NCBI RefSeq assembly: GCF_029690045.1 | Contig: NZ_CP121464.1 | Span: 1,550,001 to 1,614,000 of the forward strand | Reading direction: 5' to 3' | DNA: 64,000 bases | Source: Janthinobacterium rivuli | Lineage (GTDB): Bacteria > Pseudomonadota > Gammaproteobacteria > Burkholderiales > Burkholderiaceae_D | Shown: positions 43,887 to 52,358 of the stretch, piece after piece | How positions within the stretch are numbered: the stretch's first letter is position 1 | How the letters are laid out: the number at the start of each line of letters is the position of its first letter | Notes under the pieces: model-generated | Database searches by the model: none | What the model saw: the letters and a program-made list of their open reading frames with translations, nothing else | What the model was told of the DNA's origin: nothing | Made by a program: the position numbers and the translations under genes

Positions 43887-44998
43887 ATTGGAATGTTGAA
43901 CTGGAAATTGCACATAAACTGGCGCAGATGCGCGGCTGGCTGGAACAGGAGCGGGCGGGCGCGCTGCGCCTGCGCGGCGTGGACTGGTTCGCCTGGGCCA
44001 CGGCGGGCGCGTCGGGCAGCGCCTGCCAGACGGCCGAGTGCGGCTGTGCCGAGGTGCTCGTCACGCGCGACGCGGCCTACATCCTGACGGATGCGGCCGA
44101 GGCGCAGCGGCTGCGCCACGAAGAAGTGCGCGGCAGCTGGACCTGGCAAGTGACGCCGTGGATGCAGCCGCGGATGGCTGAATTGCGCGAGCATTTCGTG
44201 CAGCATGCGGCGGGCGGGCGGCCCGTGCTGTGCGACCGGCCTGGCCTGCATGAACGCAGCCTGCCCGTTGTGCTGCGCGAAGAGCGCTTGCCCTTGCTGG
44301 CCTCGGAACAGGTGCGCTACCGCGAAGTGGGGCGCCTGGCCGCCGCTGCCGCCAGCGAAGCGCTGCGCGCCGCGCGCCCGGACTGGAGCGAGCAGGAGCT
44401 GGCCGGCGCCTGCGCCCGCGCCCTGTGGTCGCGCGGCCTGCACGCCGTGTACGTGCTGGCGGCGGGCGCCGAGCGCTTCGTGCGCTACCGGCGCGCGCCG
44501 CCGGCCGCGTCGCCGCTGGGTGAACGGGCCGTGCTGGCGCTGTGCGCGCAGCGTTTCGGCCTGTGCGCCAGCCTGAGCCGCCAGCGCCGCTTCCGTCCCG
44601 TCCACCCCGCGCGCGACGGCATCGGCGAAGCGGACGCGGCCATCCTGGCGCTGGAAGCGGTGGCGCTCGATGCCTGCGAAGTGGGCCACGCGCTGAGCAT
44701 GGTGTATCACGCGCTCGACAGCGCCTATGCGTATGCGGGCCAGCCCGATACGGTGCACGAATACCGGCAGGGCGGCATCGCCGGCTACCGCTCGCCCGAA
44801 GTGGCCGCCGGCGCGCACACGGAAATCACCCTGAAAGAGGGCATGGCCCTGGCCTTCCATCCGACCTTGCCCGACAGCATGGTGGAAGACACTTTCCTGC
44901 TCAGCGGCGGGCACCTGCACAACCTGACTTGCGACCCGGACTGGCCGGCCACATCCGTGCAGGGGCGGCTGCGTCCGCTGACCCTGGAGTTGCCATGA
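43883..44998 (+). CDS. Degenerate M24 (pita-bread) family protein of the galactose locus
   Basis: A 371-residue protein with the creatinase/prolidase layout: an N-terminal domain (about 1-140; LRLRGVDWFAWATAGASG) and an M24-type C-terminal domain (VRYREVGRLAAAAASEALRAARPDWSEQELAG onward). Most metal ligands are missing. The region that normally holds both Asp ligands reads VLALCAQRFGLCASLSR. The usual GHGIG is HEYRQGGIAGY, and the EPG position is AFHPT. Only the final Glu (VEDTFLL) is plainly kept. It is therefore probably not a metallopeptidase. ATGA overlaps join it to galT upstream and galK downstream, so it should act on a galactose-related substrate or as a regulatory partner. GAGGAAA precedes the ATG. 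Confidence 0.75.
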   Translation: MNWNVELEIAHKLAQMRGWLEQERAGALRLRGVDWFAWATAGASGSACQTAECGCAEVLVTRDAAYILTDAAEAQRLRHEEVRGSWTWQVTPWMQPRMAELREHFVQHAAGGRPVLCDRPGLHERSLPVVLREERLPLLASEQVRYREVGRLAAAAASEALRAARPDWSEQELAGACARALWSRGLHAVYVLAAGAERFVRYRRAPPAASPLGERAVLALCAQRFGLCASLSRQRRFRPVHPARDGIGEADAAILALEAVALDACEVGHALSMVYHALDSAYAYAGQPDTVHEYRQGGIAGYRSPEVAAGAHTEITLKEGMALAFHPTLPDSMVEDTFLLSGGHLHNLTCDPDWPATSVQGRLRPLTLELP

Positions 44999-46062
44999 TC
45001 ACCCCCGAGGCGTATTTCGGCGCGAGCCCCGTGGTGGATGCCTCGGCGCCCGGCAGGGTCAACCTGCTGGGCGAGCATACGGACTACAACGATGGCTACA
45101 TGCTGCCGTGCGCCACGCCGCAACGCACGCGGGTGAGGCTGGCGCTGGCCGCCGATGGACACCATCAGTTCTATTCGGCAACCCTTGATGAGCTCGTGCG
45201 TTTCGAGCACCAGTGCGCCGCGCCGCCCGGCTTCGGCCGCTACCTGGAAGGCTGCATCCGCCTGCTCGAGGAGCGCGGCGTGGCGGTGCCGGCCGTGCGC
45301 GCGCATATCGAATCGGACGTGCCGCCGGGCGCCGGCCTGTCGAGCAGCGCGGCGCTGGAAATCGCCATGCTGCGCGCGCTGCGCCAGTTGCTGGGGCTGT
45401 CGATTGACGACGTGTCGCTGGCGCTGATGGGGCAGCAGGCGGAAATCCGCTATGCGCAGGTCAATTGCGGCGTGATGGATCAGATGGCGTCCAGCCTGGC
45501 CGACGAGCGCCATATGCTGCTGCTCGATGCGCGTACCTTGCAGCATGAATTGCTCGACTTGCCTGGCGACAGCGAGGTGCTGGTCGTCGACAGCGGCATG
45601 GCGCGCACCTTGGCCAGCAGCAAGTACAACGAGCGGCGCGCCGAGTGCGAACAGGCGGCGCGCCTGCTGGGCGTGGCGGCGCTGCGCGACGTGCGCGAGC
45701 CGTCCATGGTGGAAGGCTTGCCCGAACCGTATCGCCGCCGCGCGCGCCATGTGGTCAGCGAAAACCTGCGCGTGCTGCAGGCGTGCGGCCAGCATGGTCC
45801 CGTGCTTTTTGGCCAGTTGATGACGCTGTCGCACGCCAGCCTGCGCGACGATTATGAAGTGTCGCTGCCGGCGCTCGATGCGCTGGTGGCGCTGCTGTCG
45901 GCGCAGTCCGCCGTGTACGGCGCGCGCCTGACGGGCGCCGGTTTTGGCGGGGCCTGCGTGGCCCTGTGCCGCAAGCACTGCGCGGCCAGCGCGGGGCGCG
46001 CGGCGGTACAGCGCTTTAACGCTGCCGGACACAGCGCACGCATGGTGGTTCCCTTGGCATGA
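44995..46062 (+). CDS. galK: Galactokinase
   Basis: A 355-residue GHMP-family galactokinase that phosphorylates galactose at C1. Signatures: the galactokinase motif GRVNLLGEHTDYNDGY (near residues 18-33), the ATP-binding GHMP motif PPGAGLSSSAALE (about 107-119), and the C-terminal TGAGFGGACVAL. A catalytic Asp is expected in the NCGVMDQMASSLAD stretch. The start ATG overlaps the stop of the degenerate M24 gene by four bases. No galE or galM lies beside it in this window. Together with galT it would convert galactose into UDP-galactose. Confidence 0.95.
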   Translation: MITPEAYFGASPVVDASAPGRVNLLGEHTDYNDGYMLPCATPQRTRVRLALAADGHHQFYSATLDELVRFEHQCAAPPGFGRYLEGCIRLLEERGVAVPAVRAHIESDVPPGAGLSSSAALEIAMLRALRQLLGLSIDDVSLALMGQQAEIRYAQVNCGVMDQMASSLADERHMLLLDARTLQHELLDLPGDSEVLVVDSGMARTLASSKYNERRAECEQAARLLGVAALRDVREPSMVEGLPEPYRRRARHVVSENLRVLQACGQHGPVLFGQLMTLSHASLRDDYEVSLPALDALVALLSAQSAVYGARLTGAGFGGACVALCRKHCAASAGRAAVQRFNAAGHSARMVVPLA

Positions 46063-46128
46063 GCGTGGTTTGATCTTGCTCATGCGTTGCGGCGCAAGTC
46101 CCATACGCCGGAACTTGCTCCCTGCGGC

Positions 46129-47979
46129 ATGCATCCAACACGCATGCTCAATGACCATCTCTCCCCACCGAATACGCATGACGGCCAGGCTGAAACCGTC
46201 CTGCCGGGCGCGGGCGCCTTTGCCTATCCCCGGCCGCAGATGGTGCGCGAGAACTGGCAATCGCTGAACGGCGCCTGGCGTTTTACGTTTGACAATGAGC
46301 GGCGCTACCGCCTGCCCGATGGCGGCATCGGCTGGACGCACGAGATCATCGTGCCGTTTCCGCCGGAATCGCAGGCCAGCGGCGTGGGCGACCGTGGCTT
46401 TCACCGCGTCTGCTGGTACCAGCGCGACTTCCTGCTGCAACCGGGCGGCCCCTGCGTGCTGCTGCATTTCGGCGCCGTCGACTACCATGCCAAGGTGTGG
46501 CTGAACGGACACGTGGTGGCTGACCATGAGGGCGGGCACACGCCGTTTGTCGCCGACATCAGCCATGCGCTGCTGCCCGACGGGCCGCAGGTGCTGACGG
46601 TGCGCGTCGAGGACGATCCGCACGACCTGGCCAAGCCGCGCGGCAAGCAGGACTGGCAGCTGCTGCCCCATTCCATCTGGTATCCGCGTACCACGGGCAT
46701 CTGGCAAAGCGTGTGGATCGAGCGCGTGGCGGCCACCTACATCGGCAAGCTGCGCTGGACACCCGTGTTCGAGGGCTACGAGATCGGCTGCGAAGTGTTC
46801 GCCGTGGGCGACCTGCAGGATGACCTCACCGTGGCCGTGCGCATCTGGCATGGCAGCAACCTGCTGGCCGACGACCAGTACAAGCTGATCGAAAACGAAG
46901 CGAGCCGCAAGATCGCCCTGTCCGACCCCGGCATCGACGATTCGCGCAACGAACTGCTGTGGAGCCCCGAACGTCCCATTTTGCTCGATGCCGAAGTGAC
47001 CTTGTGGCATGACGGTGAGCTGCTCGATACCGTCAAGTCGTACACGGCGCTGCGCTCGGTGGCCATCAACCGCGACCGCTTCATGCTCAATGGCCGGCCG
47101 TATCCGCTGCGCCTCGTGCTCGACCAGGGCTACTGGCCAGACACCCTGCTGGCGGCGCCTTCCGACGATGCCTTGCGGCGCGACGTGGAACTGGCCAAGG
47201 CCCTGGGTTTCAACGGCGTGCGCAAGCACCAGAAGATCGAGGATCCGCGCTACCTGTACTGGGCCGACCGCCTGGGCTTGCTCGTCTGGGAAGAAATGCC
47301 ATCGACGTACCGCTTTTCCAGCAAGGCCATCACGCGCATGGTGCGCGAATGGACGGACGTGATCGAGCGCGACTACAGCCATCCGTGCATCCTCGTCTGG
47401 GTGCCGTTCAATGAGTCGTGGGGCGTACCCAACCTGACGGCCATCCAGGCGCACCGCAACGCCGTCGAAGCGCTGTACCACCTGACGCGTACGCTCGACC
47501 CCACGCGCCCCGTGATCGGCAACGACGGCTGGGAAGCGTCGGCCACCGACATCCTCGGCATCCACGATTACGACTGCGATCCGGAACGCCTGCAGGCGCG
47601 CTATGCGATCAGCGACTCGGCCCGCACCACCTTGTTCGACCAGCGCCGTCCGGGCGGGCGCATCCTCACGCTCGACGGCTTCCCGCACCGGGGCCAGCCC
47701 ATCGTCCTGACGGAGTTTGGTGGCATCGCCTTCGACCGGGAACAGGGCGAATCGGCGGAAACCTGGGGCTATGCGCGCGTGGGCAACGAGGCGGCCTTCC
47801 TCGATATTTACCGGCGCCTGATGACGGTCGTCAATACGGCGCAGATGTTCAGCGGCTTTTGCTACACGCAGTTCGCCGACACCTTCCAGGAAGCCAATGG
47901 CTTGCTGACGGCGGACCGAACGCCGAAGGCCGCGCTGGAACTGCTCAGCGCGGCCACCCGCAACATCCGGCTCAATTGA
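46129..47979 (+). CDS. Cytoplasmic glycoside hydrolase family 2 enzyme
   Basis: An approximately 616-residue GH2 enzyme (beta-galactosidase/beta-glucuronidase superfamily). The sugar-binding jelly-roll domain is at about 30-210 (RPQMVRENWQSLNGAWRFTFD; GFHRVCWYQRDF; WLNGHVVADHEGGHTPF). An immunoglobulin-like domain follows, then the TIM barrel. The acid/base is Glu429 in VPFNESWG and the nucleophile Glu529 in ILTEFGG. No signal peptide is seen, so it acts in the cytoplasm. The start is uncertain: TTG 46087, ATG 46129 and ATG 46144 are all in frame and none has a good ribosome-binding site. It lies 66 bases after galK and 53 before the fused gene. Its partner set suggests a beta-galactoside substrate, but GH2 specificity is not readable. 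Confidence 0.88.
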   Translation: MHPTRMLNDHLSPPNTHDGQAETVLPGAGAFAYPRPQMVRENWQSLNGAWRFTFDNERRYRLPDGGIGWTHEIIVPFPPESQASGVGDRGFHRVCWYQRDFLLQPGGPCVLLHFGAVDYHAKVWLNGHVVADHEGGHTPFVADISHALLPDGPQVLTVRVEDDPHDLAKPRGKQDWQLLPHSIWYPRTTGIWQSVWIERVAATYIGKLRWTPVFEGYEIGCEVFAVGDLQDDLTVAVRIWHGSNLLADDQYKLIENEASRKIALSDPGIDDSRNELLWSPERPILLDAEVTLWHDGELLDTVKSYTALRSVAINRDRFMLNGRPYPLRLVLDQGYWPDTLLAAPSDDALRRDVELAKALGFNGVRKHQKIEDPRYLYWADRLGLLVWEEMPSTYRFSSKAITRMVREWTDVIERDYSHPCILVWVPFNESWGVPNLTAIQAHRNAVEALYHLTRTLDPTRPVIGNDGWEASATDILGIHDYDCDPERLQARYAISDSARTTLFDQRRPGGRILTLDGFPHRGQPIVLTEFGGIAFDREQGESAETWGYARVGNEAAFLDIYRRLMTVVNTAQMFSGFCYTQFADTFQEANGLLTADRTPKAALELLSAATRNIRLN

Positions 47980-48032
47980 ACGCAGGCCGGACCTGGCAAG
48001 TTTCATCTGGTTCAGATTTCAAAGGGGCAGGC

Positions 48033-51000
48033 ATGGCCGATACCGATGGCGCGGCAGCGCCGTTCCTTACTTACTGGCAGGCCGGCTACGAAGGCGCCGA
48101 CCACGTCACCCATGGCGGCCAGGCGCTGGACATGAACCGCGCCACGGGCCACCTGGACAGGGTGCGCGAAGACTACCTGCTGTTGCGCCAGTTCGGCATT
48201 CGCAGCGTGCGCGAAAGCATAGGCTGGCGCCTGGCCGAGCGCGATGGCCAGTTCGATTTCTCTTTCATCGAGGAGCGCGCCGCCGTGGCGCAGGAGCTGG
48301 GGCTGCAGATCAACTGGACTTTCTGCCACTACGGCTGGCCGGCCGGGCTCGACCTGTTTTCACCCGACTTCGTGCCGCGCTTTGCCCGCTATTGTCGGGC
48401 AGCAGCGCAGTTCCTTGCGCCGTATGCGGGTAGCGCGCCCGTGTACTCACCCATCAATGAAATCTCGTTTACCAGCTGGGGCTTGTCGGTGCACATGTTC
48501 CAGTGCCTGAATATGTACCGGCCCGATGCGGGCCAGGAAGGCAAGCGGCAGCTGGTGCGCGCCAGTATCGCCGGCTGCGATGCGATCCGTGACGTCAGTC
48601 CGCAGGCGCGCTTCCTGCAATGCGATCCCCTGATCCACGTGACCGCGCCGCCCGGACGCACGGACTGGGTTGCGCAGGCGGCCGCCTGGCGCGCCTCGCA
48701 GTTCGAAGCGTGGGACATGCTGTGCGGCCGGCAAGCGCCGGAACTGGGCGGCGCGCCGCGCTACCTGGACTTGATCGGCCTGAACTATTACCACAGCAAC
48801 CAGTGGGAAAGCGGCAGCAATTTGCGCCTGTGGTGGCACCTGGGCGAACCGCGCCGCATGCCCCTGCATCAGCTGCTGCTGGAAGTACAGGCGCGCTACC
48901 AGCGGCCTTTGCTGCTGGCGGAAACGAGCCACGTGGGCAGCGGGCGCGGTGCGTGGATACGCGACGTGGCCGCCGAGGCGGCGCTGGCTGTCCAGCATGG
49001 CGCCGCGCTGCGCGGCATCTGTATTTATCCCGTCATCGACCGGCCTGACTGGGACGATGCCAGCCACTGGCACCGCAGCGGGCTGTGGGAGGTCGGCCTG
49101 GAAGGCGAGGGGGGCGAGCGGCTGCGGCGCATCCTCGTGCCCCCCTACGCGGCGGCACTACGGCAGGCACAGCGCCTGACGGCACACCTTTGTTCAACGT
49201 TTGCCCCGGCGGGGCAGAAAGGAACTGGCATGCGAACCATCATCGTTTTTTCCCATTTGCGCTGGAATTTCGTGTATCAGCGTCCGCAACAGCTGCTGTC
49301 GCGGCTGGCGCAGTTCTACCGCGTGGTCTTTGTCGAGGAACCCGTCTGGGACGATGGAGCCAGCAGGCTGGAGCTGTCCACGCCGGCGCCGAACGTGACG
49401 GTGTGCCAGCCCCGCACGGCCGTGCAGGCGCCCGGTTTTCACGACGACCAACTGGCCGTGCTGCAGCCCCTGCTGAGCCAGATCACGCCTGCCGACGACC
49501 CCATCGTGTGGTTCTATACGCCGATGGCGCTGCCACTGCTGCCAGCCCTGCACGCGGGCCTGGTCGTGTATGACTGCATGGATGAACTGGCCGCATTCAA
49601 GAATGCGCCGCGTCAGTTATTGCAGCGAGAAGCGGCCTTGCTGGCGCGCGCCGACCTGGTGTTTGCGGGCGGTCCCAGCCTGTTTGAGGCGAAACGCACG
49701 CGCCACGCCAACGTCCATTGTTTCGCCAGCAGCGTCGACACCGTGCACTTCGAACAGGCGCTGGACCGCCACAATGGCCATCCCGCGCAGGCGGAGATCG
49801 GCCGGCCCAGGCTCGGCTATTACGGCGTGATCGACGAACGTTTCGAGCCGGCCCTGGTGGCGGCGCTGGCCGACGCCCATCCCGACTGGCAAATCGTGCT
49901 GGTTGGCCCCATCCTCAAGATCGACCCGGCCAGCCTGCCGCAGCGCCAGAATATCCATTATCTGGGCCAGCAGCCCTACCAGGCCCTGCCGCACTTCCTG
50001 GCCGGCTGGGACGTGTGCCTGCTGCCGTTTGCCAGCAATGAGGCGACCCGCTTCATCAGTCCCACCAAGGTGCTCGAATACATGGCGGCGCAGTTGCCCA
50101 TCGTCAGCACGCCGATCACCGATGTGGCCGTGCCGTATGGCGACATCGTGGCCATCGCCGATACACCCGACGCCTTTGTCGCCGCCTGCGAGGCGGCGCT
50201 GGCCGCGACGCCGGAACAGCGCGCGGCCATGGCCGCCCGCATGCGCGCCATTGTCGACGCCACCTCCTGGGATGCCACGGTGGAGCAGATGCGCAACTTG
50301 CTCGACACGACGCCGCCGGGGCAGGGCGCCCGCCAGGCCGTGCCCGCCGCCGGCACGACACAGGCCGCCGCACCGGGCGCCGGCGCCGATGTCAATTTGC
50401 TGCATCCCCCCGGTGCGCCGCAAGCCGTGGCCTGCGCCATCATCGGCGCCGGTCCGACGGGCTTGAGCGCCGCCTATCACCTGGACGCCGATACTTTGCT
50501 GCTGGATAAAAATGCCGCCGTGGGCGGCTGGTGCCGCTCCATCCAGGACCGCGGTTTTACTTTCGATCACGCGGGCCACATCATGTTTTCCAACGATGAC
50601 TATGTGCTCGACATGTACCGCACCTTGCTGGGCGGTAACCTGCACTGGCAAAACCGCGAAGCCTGGGTCTACAGCAAGCAGGTCTACACGCGCTATCCTT
50701 TCCAGGGGGCGCTGTACGGCTTGCCGCCAGCCGTCATCAAGGAGTGCATCGTCGGCGCCATCGAGGCGCGCTACGGCAAGGCACCGGCCGCGCCAAGCCC
50801 TGAAACGGCTGCGGCCTGCGCCGTGGAGGACTGCTGCGCCGACGGCGGCACGGGGCTGGAACAGCTGCACGATGCCGTGGCGGCGCCGACCCAAGCCCAG
50901 GCCCAGGGCGCGCCCAATTTCGAGCAATTCATCCATCAGGTGTGGGGCAGCGGCATCGCCCGCCATTTTGCGATTCCCTACAACAAGAAATTGTGGACCG

Positions 51001-51869
51001 TGCCCCTGGCCGAGATGGAAACGTCGTGGCTGGGCGGACGTGTTCCCTTGCCGAATCTGGAAGAAATCATCGAGGGTGCGCTCGAACCGGTGGCCAGGCC
51101 GATGGGCCCGAATGCGCGCTTCGGCTACCCCTTGCGCGGCGGTTTTCAGGCCTTGATGTCGGGCTTCCTGCCGCACCTGCAGGGCAAGCTGGAACTCAAT
51201 GCCGATGTGGTGCAGGTCTTGCCGCGCCAGCACGTGATCGTGCTGGGCGATGGCCGCCGCTTCCGCTACCAGCACTTGCTCAGCACCATGCCCCTGCCGC
51301 AGCTGGTGCGCCTGATCGGCGAGCAGGCGCCGCCGCAGGTACGGGCGGCGGCGCGCGCCTTGCGGCATATTTCCGTGCGCTGCGTCAACCTGGGCGTGGC
51401 GCGCGAAAACATCAGCGAGAAACACTGGATTTACTATCCGGAAGAGACGATATTCCACCGTATTTTCCTGCAAGGTAACGCCAGCCCCCACTGCAACGCG
51501 CCGGGCGGTTTCGGCCTCACGTGCGAGATCAGTTATTCGCCCTGGAAACCGTTGCCGCTCGATGGACAGGCCCTGATCGACCGCTGCATGGCTGACTGCA
51601 TCGCGGTGGGCTTGCTGCGCGACGATGACCGCCTGCTGGTCGCCAACCAGGTAGACATGCCGTACGCCTACGTGGTGTACGACCATGCGCGGGCCGCCAA
51701 TGTGGCGCTGGTGAAGGCATGGTTATCGACGCAGGACATCGTGCTGGCGGGACGCTACAGCGAGTGGGAATACTACAATTCCGACCATGCCTTCCTGGCC
51801 GGGAAAAAGGCGGCGGAACTGATCGCCGGGCTGGCGGCAAGCCAGCGCAAGGTGGGCATGCTGGAGTAG
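48033..51869 (+). CDS. Three-part fusion: GH-A glycosidase, glycosyltransferase, UDP-galactopyranose-mutase-like flavoprotein
   Basis: One uninterrupted 1278-residue frame with three modules. Residues about 10-395 form a clan GH-A (GH1-like) beta-glycosidase with acid/base Glu143 (SPINEISF) and nucleophile Glu297 (LLAETSHVG), 154 residues apart. Residues about 400-755 are a GT-B glycosyltransferase (IIVFSHLRWNFVYQRPQQLLSRL; RLGYYGVIDERF; SPTKVLEYMAAQLPIVS). After an Ala/Pro-rich linker, residues about 797-1270 are an FAD protein like UDP-galactopyranose mutase, with the dinucleotide motif G805-A-G-P-T-G810 and GGWCRSIQDRGFTFDHAGHIMF. AAAGGGG precedes the ATG at 48033. A second good site (AAAGGA before ATG 49230) could also yield the GT-mutase part alone. 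No signal peptide or membrane span is seen. Confidence 0.85.
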   Translation: MADTDGAAAPFLTYWQAGYEGADHVTHGGQALDMNRATGHLDRVREDYLLLRQFGIRSVRESIGWRLAERDGQFDFSFIEERAAVAQELGLQINWTFCHYGWPAGLDLFSPDFVPRFARYCRAAAQFLAPYAGSAPVYSPINEISFTSWGLSVHMFQCLNMYRPDAGQEGKRQLVRASIAGCDAIRDVSPQARFLQCDPLIHVTAPPGRTDWVAQAAAWRASQFEAWDMLCGRQAPELGGAPRYLDLIGLNYYHSNQWESGSNLRLWWHLGEPRRMPLHQLLLEVQARYQRPLLLAETSHVGSGRGAWIRDVAAEAALAVQHGAALRGICIYPVIDRPDWDDASHWHRSGLWEVGLEGEGGERLRRILVPPYAAALRQAQRLTAHLCSTFAPAGQKGTGMRTIIVFSHLRWNFVYQRPQQLLSRLAQFYRVVFVEEPVWDDGASRLELSTPAPNVTVCQPRTAVQAPGFHDDQLAVLQPLLSQITPADDPIVWFYTPMALPLLPALHAGLVVYDCMDELAAFKNAPRQLLQREAALLARADLVFAGGPSLFEAKRTRHANVHCFASSVDTVHFEQALDRHNGHPAQAEIGRPRLGYYGVIDERFEPALVAALADAHPDWQIVLVGPILKIDPASLPQRQNIHYLGQQPYQALPHFLAGWDVCLLPFASNEATRFISPTKVLEYMAAQLPIVSTPITDVAVPYGDIVAIADTPDAFVAACEAALAATPEQRAAMAARMRAIVDATSWDATVEQMRNLLDTTPPGQGARQAVPAAGTTQAAAPGAGADVNLLHPPGAPQAVACAIIGAGPTGLSAAYHLDADTLLLDKNAAVGGWCRSIQDRGFTFDHAGHIMFSNDDYVLDMYRTLLGGNLHWQNREAWVYSKQVYTRYPFQGALYGLPPAVIKECIVGAIEARYGKAPAAPSPETAAACAVEDCCADGGTGLEQLHDAVAAPTQAQAQGAPNFEQFIHQVWGSGIARHFAIPYNKKLWTVPLAEMETSWLGGRVPLPNLEEIIEGALEPVARPMGPNARFGYPLRGGFQALMSGFLPHLQGKLELNADVVQVLPRQHVIVLGDGRRFRYQHLLSTMPLPQLVRLIGEQAPPQVRAAARALRHISVRCVNLGVARENISEKHWIYYPEETIFHRIFLQGNASPHCNAPGGFGLTCEISYSPWKPLPLDGQALIDRCMADCIAVGLLRDDDRLLVANQVDMPYAYVVYDHARAANVALVKAWLSTQDIVLAGRYSEWEYYNSDHAFLAGKKAAELIAGLAASQRKVGMLE
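49219..49232 (+). promoter_or_regulatory. Internal ribosome-binding site and start inside the fused gene
   Basis: AAAGGA followed at standard spacing by ATG (49230) marks the exact junction between the glycosidase module and the glycosyltransferase module, codon 400 of the fused frame. No stop codon separates the modules. It is either a relic of two genes joined by loss of a stop, or a functional second start. Confidence 0.6.
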
Positions 51870-51875
51870 GCGCTA

Positions 51876-51908
51876 GCGCCGGGAGCATGGGATCAGCGCT
51901 CCCGGCGC
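51876..51908 (+). terminator. GC-rich hairpin after the fused glycan gene
   Basis: GCGCCGGGAGC (51876-51886) pairs perfectly with GCTCCCGGCGC (51898-51908) over an 11-base loop, only seven bases past the stop codon. There is no U-tract, so termination may be partial or need Rho. Confidence 0.6.
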
Positions 51909-52060
51909 GGATTCAGCAAGGACATCGGCATGAGGCAAACGAGGCAGGAGGCAGCCAAGACGCAACATGAGAGGAGGCACGGCGCTGCCGAAGATCATGC
52001 CAGGTGAAACGATGGCAAGGCAGGAGGCCGGGTGTCGCTGTCAGGAGACATGGCAGGGAT

Positions 52061-52204
52061 AAGTGGCAAGGAAAAGATAAAGCAAAAGATAAAGCAAAAG
52101 ATGGCAAGAAAGGTAAAGCAAAGCATGGCGAGAAAAAGGTAAAGCAAAGCATGGCAGCAGGGAAAAGGCCAGGCAAGGAAAGGCCAGGCAAGGCAAGGCA
52201 TGAT
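52061..52204 (+). repeat. Purine-rich degenerate tandem repeats
   Basis: A 144-base tract almost free of pyrimidines on the plus strand except isolated C and T. It is built from variants of AAAGATAAAGCA followed by variants of AAGGCCAGGCAAGG. The 18-mer GGTAAAGCAAAGCATGGC occurs twice exactly (52112-52129 and 52138-52155, 26-base period). Confidence 0.75.
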
Positions 52205-52279
52205 GTCTCTCTTGTCGAGGCATGATGCCTGTCCCGTCCCGCTTTGCTATACCTCGCATGCCTGACTGCGATTGATGTG

Positions 52280-52321
52280 CCTGACCGCTGGCGCTCAGCG
52301 CCCCGAATGCCAGCGGTCAGG
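52280..52321. terminator. Perfect 13-bp hairpin between convergent genes
   Basis: CCTGACCGCTGGC (52280-52292) pairs with GCCAGCGGTCAGG (52309-52321) over a 16-base loop. It lies 37 bases past the stop of the minus-strand lipoprotein gene. Neither side has a U-tract. Confidence 0.55.
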
Positions 52322-52358
52322 CGGGATCGGCGCATGCCGCGCTGATCCCCGGATATCG

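Larger units (their letters stand above)
51870..52358. other. Convergent intergenic region with hairpins and a purine-rich repeat tract
   Basis: A 489-base gap between the fused glycan gene and the convergent lipoprotein gene. It contains a strong hairpin (51876-51908), a purine-rich repeat tract (52061-52204) and a second perfect hairpin (52280-52321). A Lys-rich open frame (52004-52225) lies over the repeats, but it starts with GTG without a ribosome-binding site, so I do not call it a gene. Confidence 0.6.

Noticed and set aside
44785..48006. Long minus-strand open frame (1073 codons) opposite galK and the GH2 gene
   Set aside because: It lies antisense to clear sugar-enzyme genes, has Arg/His/Ala-rich composition typical of high-GC shadow frames, and no domain can be recognised.
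52004..52225. Lys-rich 73-codon frame over the purine repeats
   Set aside because: GTG start without a ribosome-binding site, and its composition follows directly from the repeat; kept only as a repeat finding.
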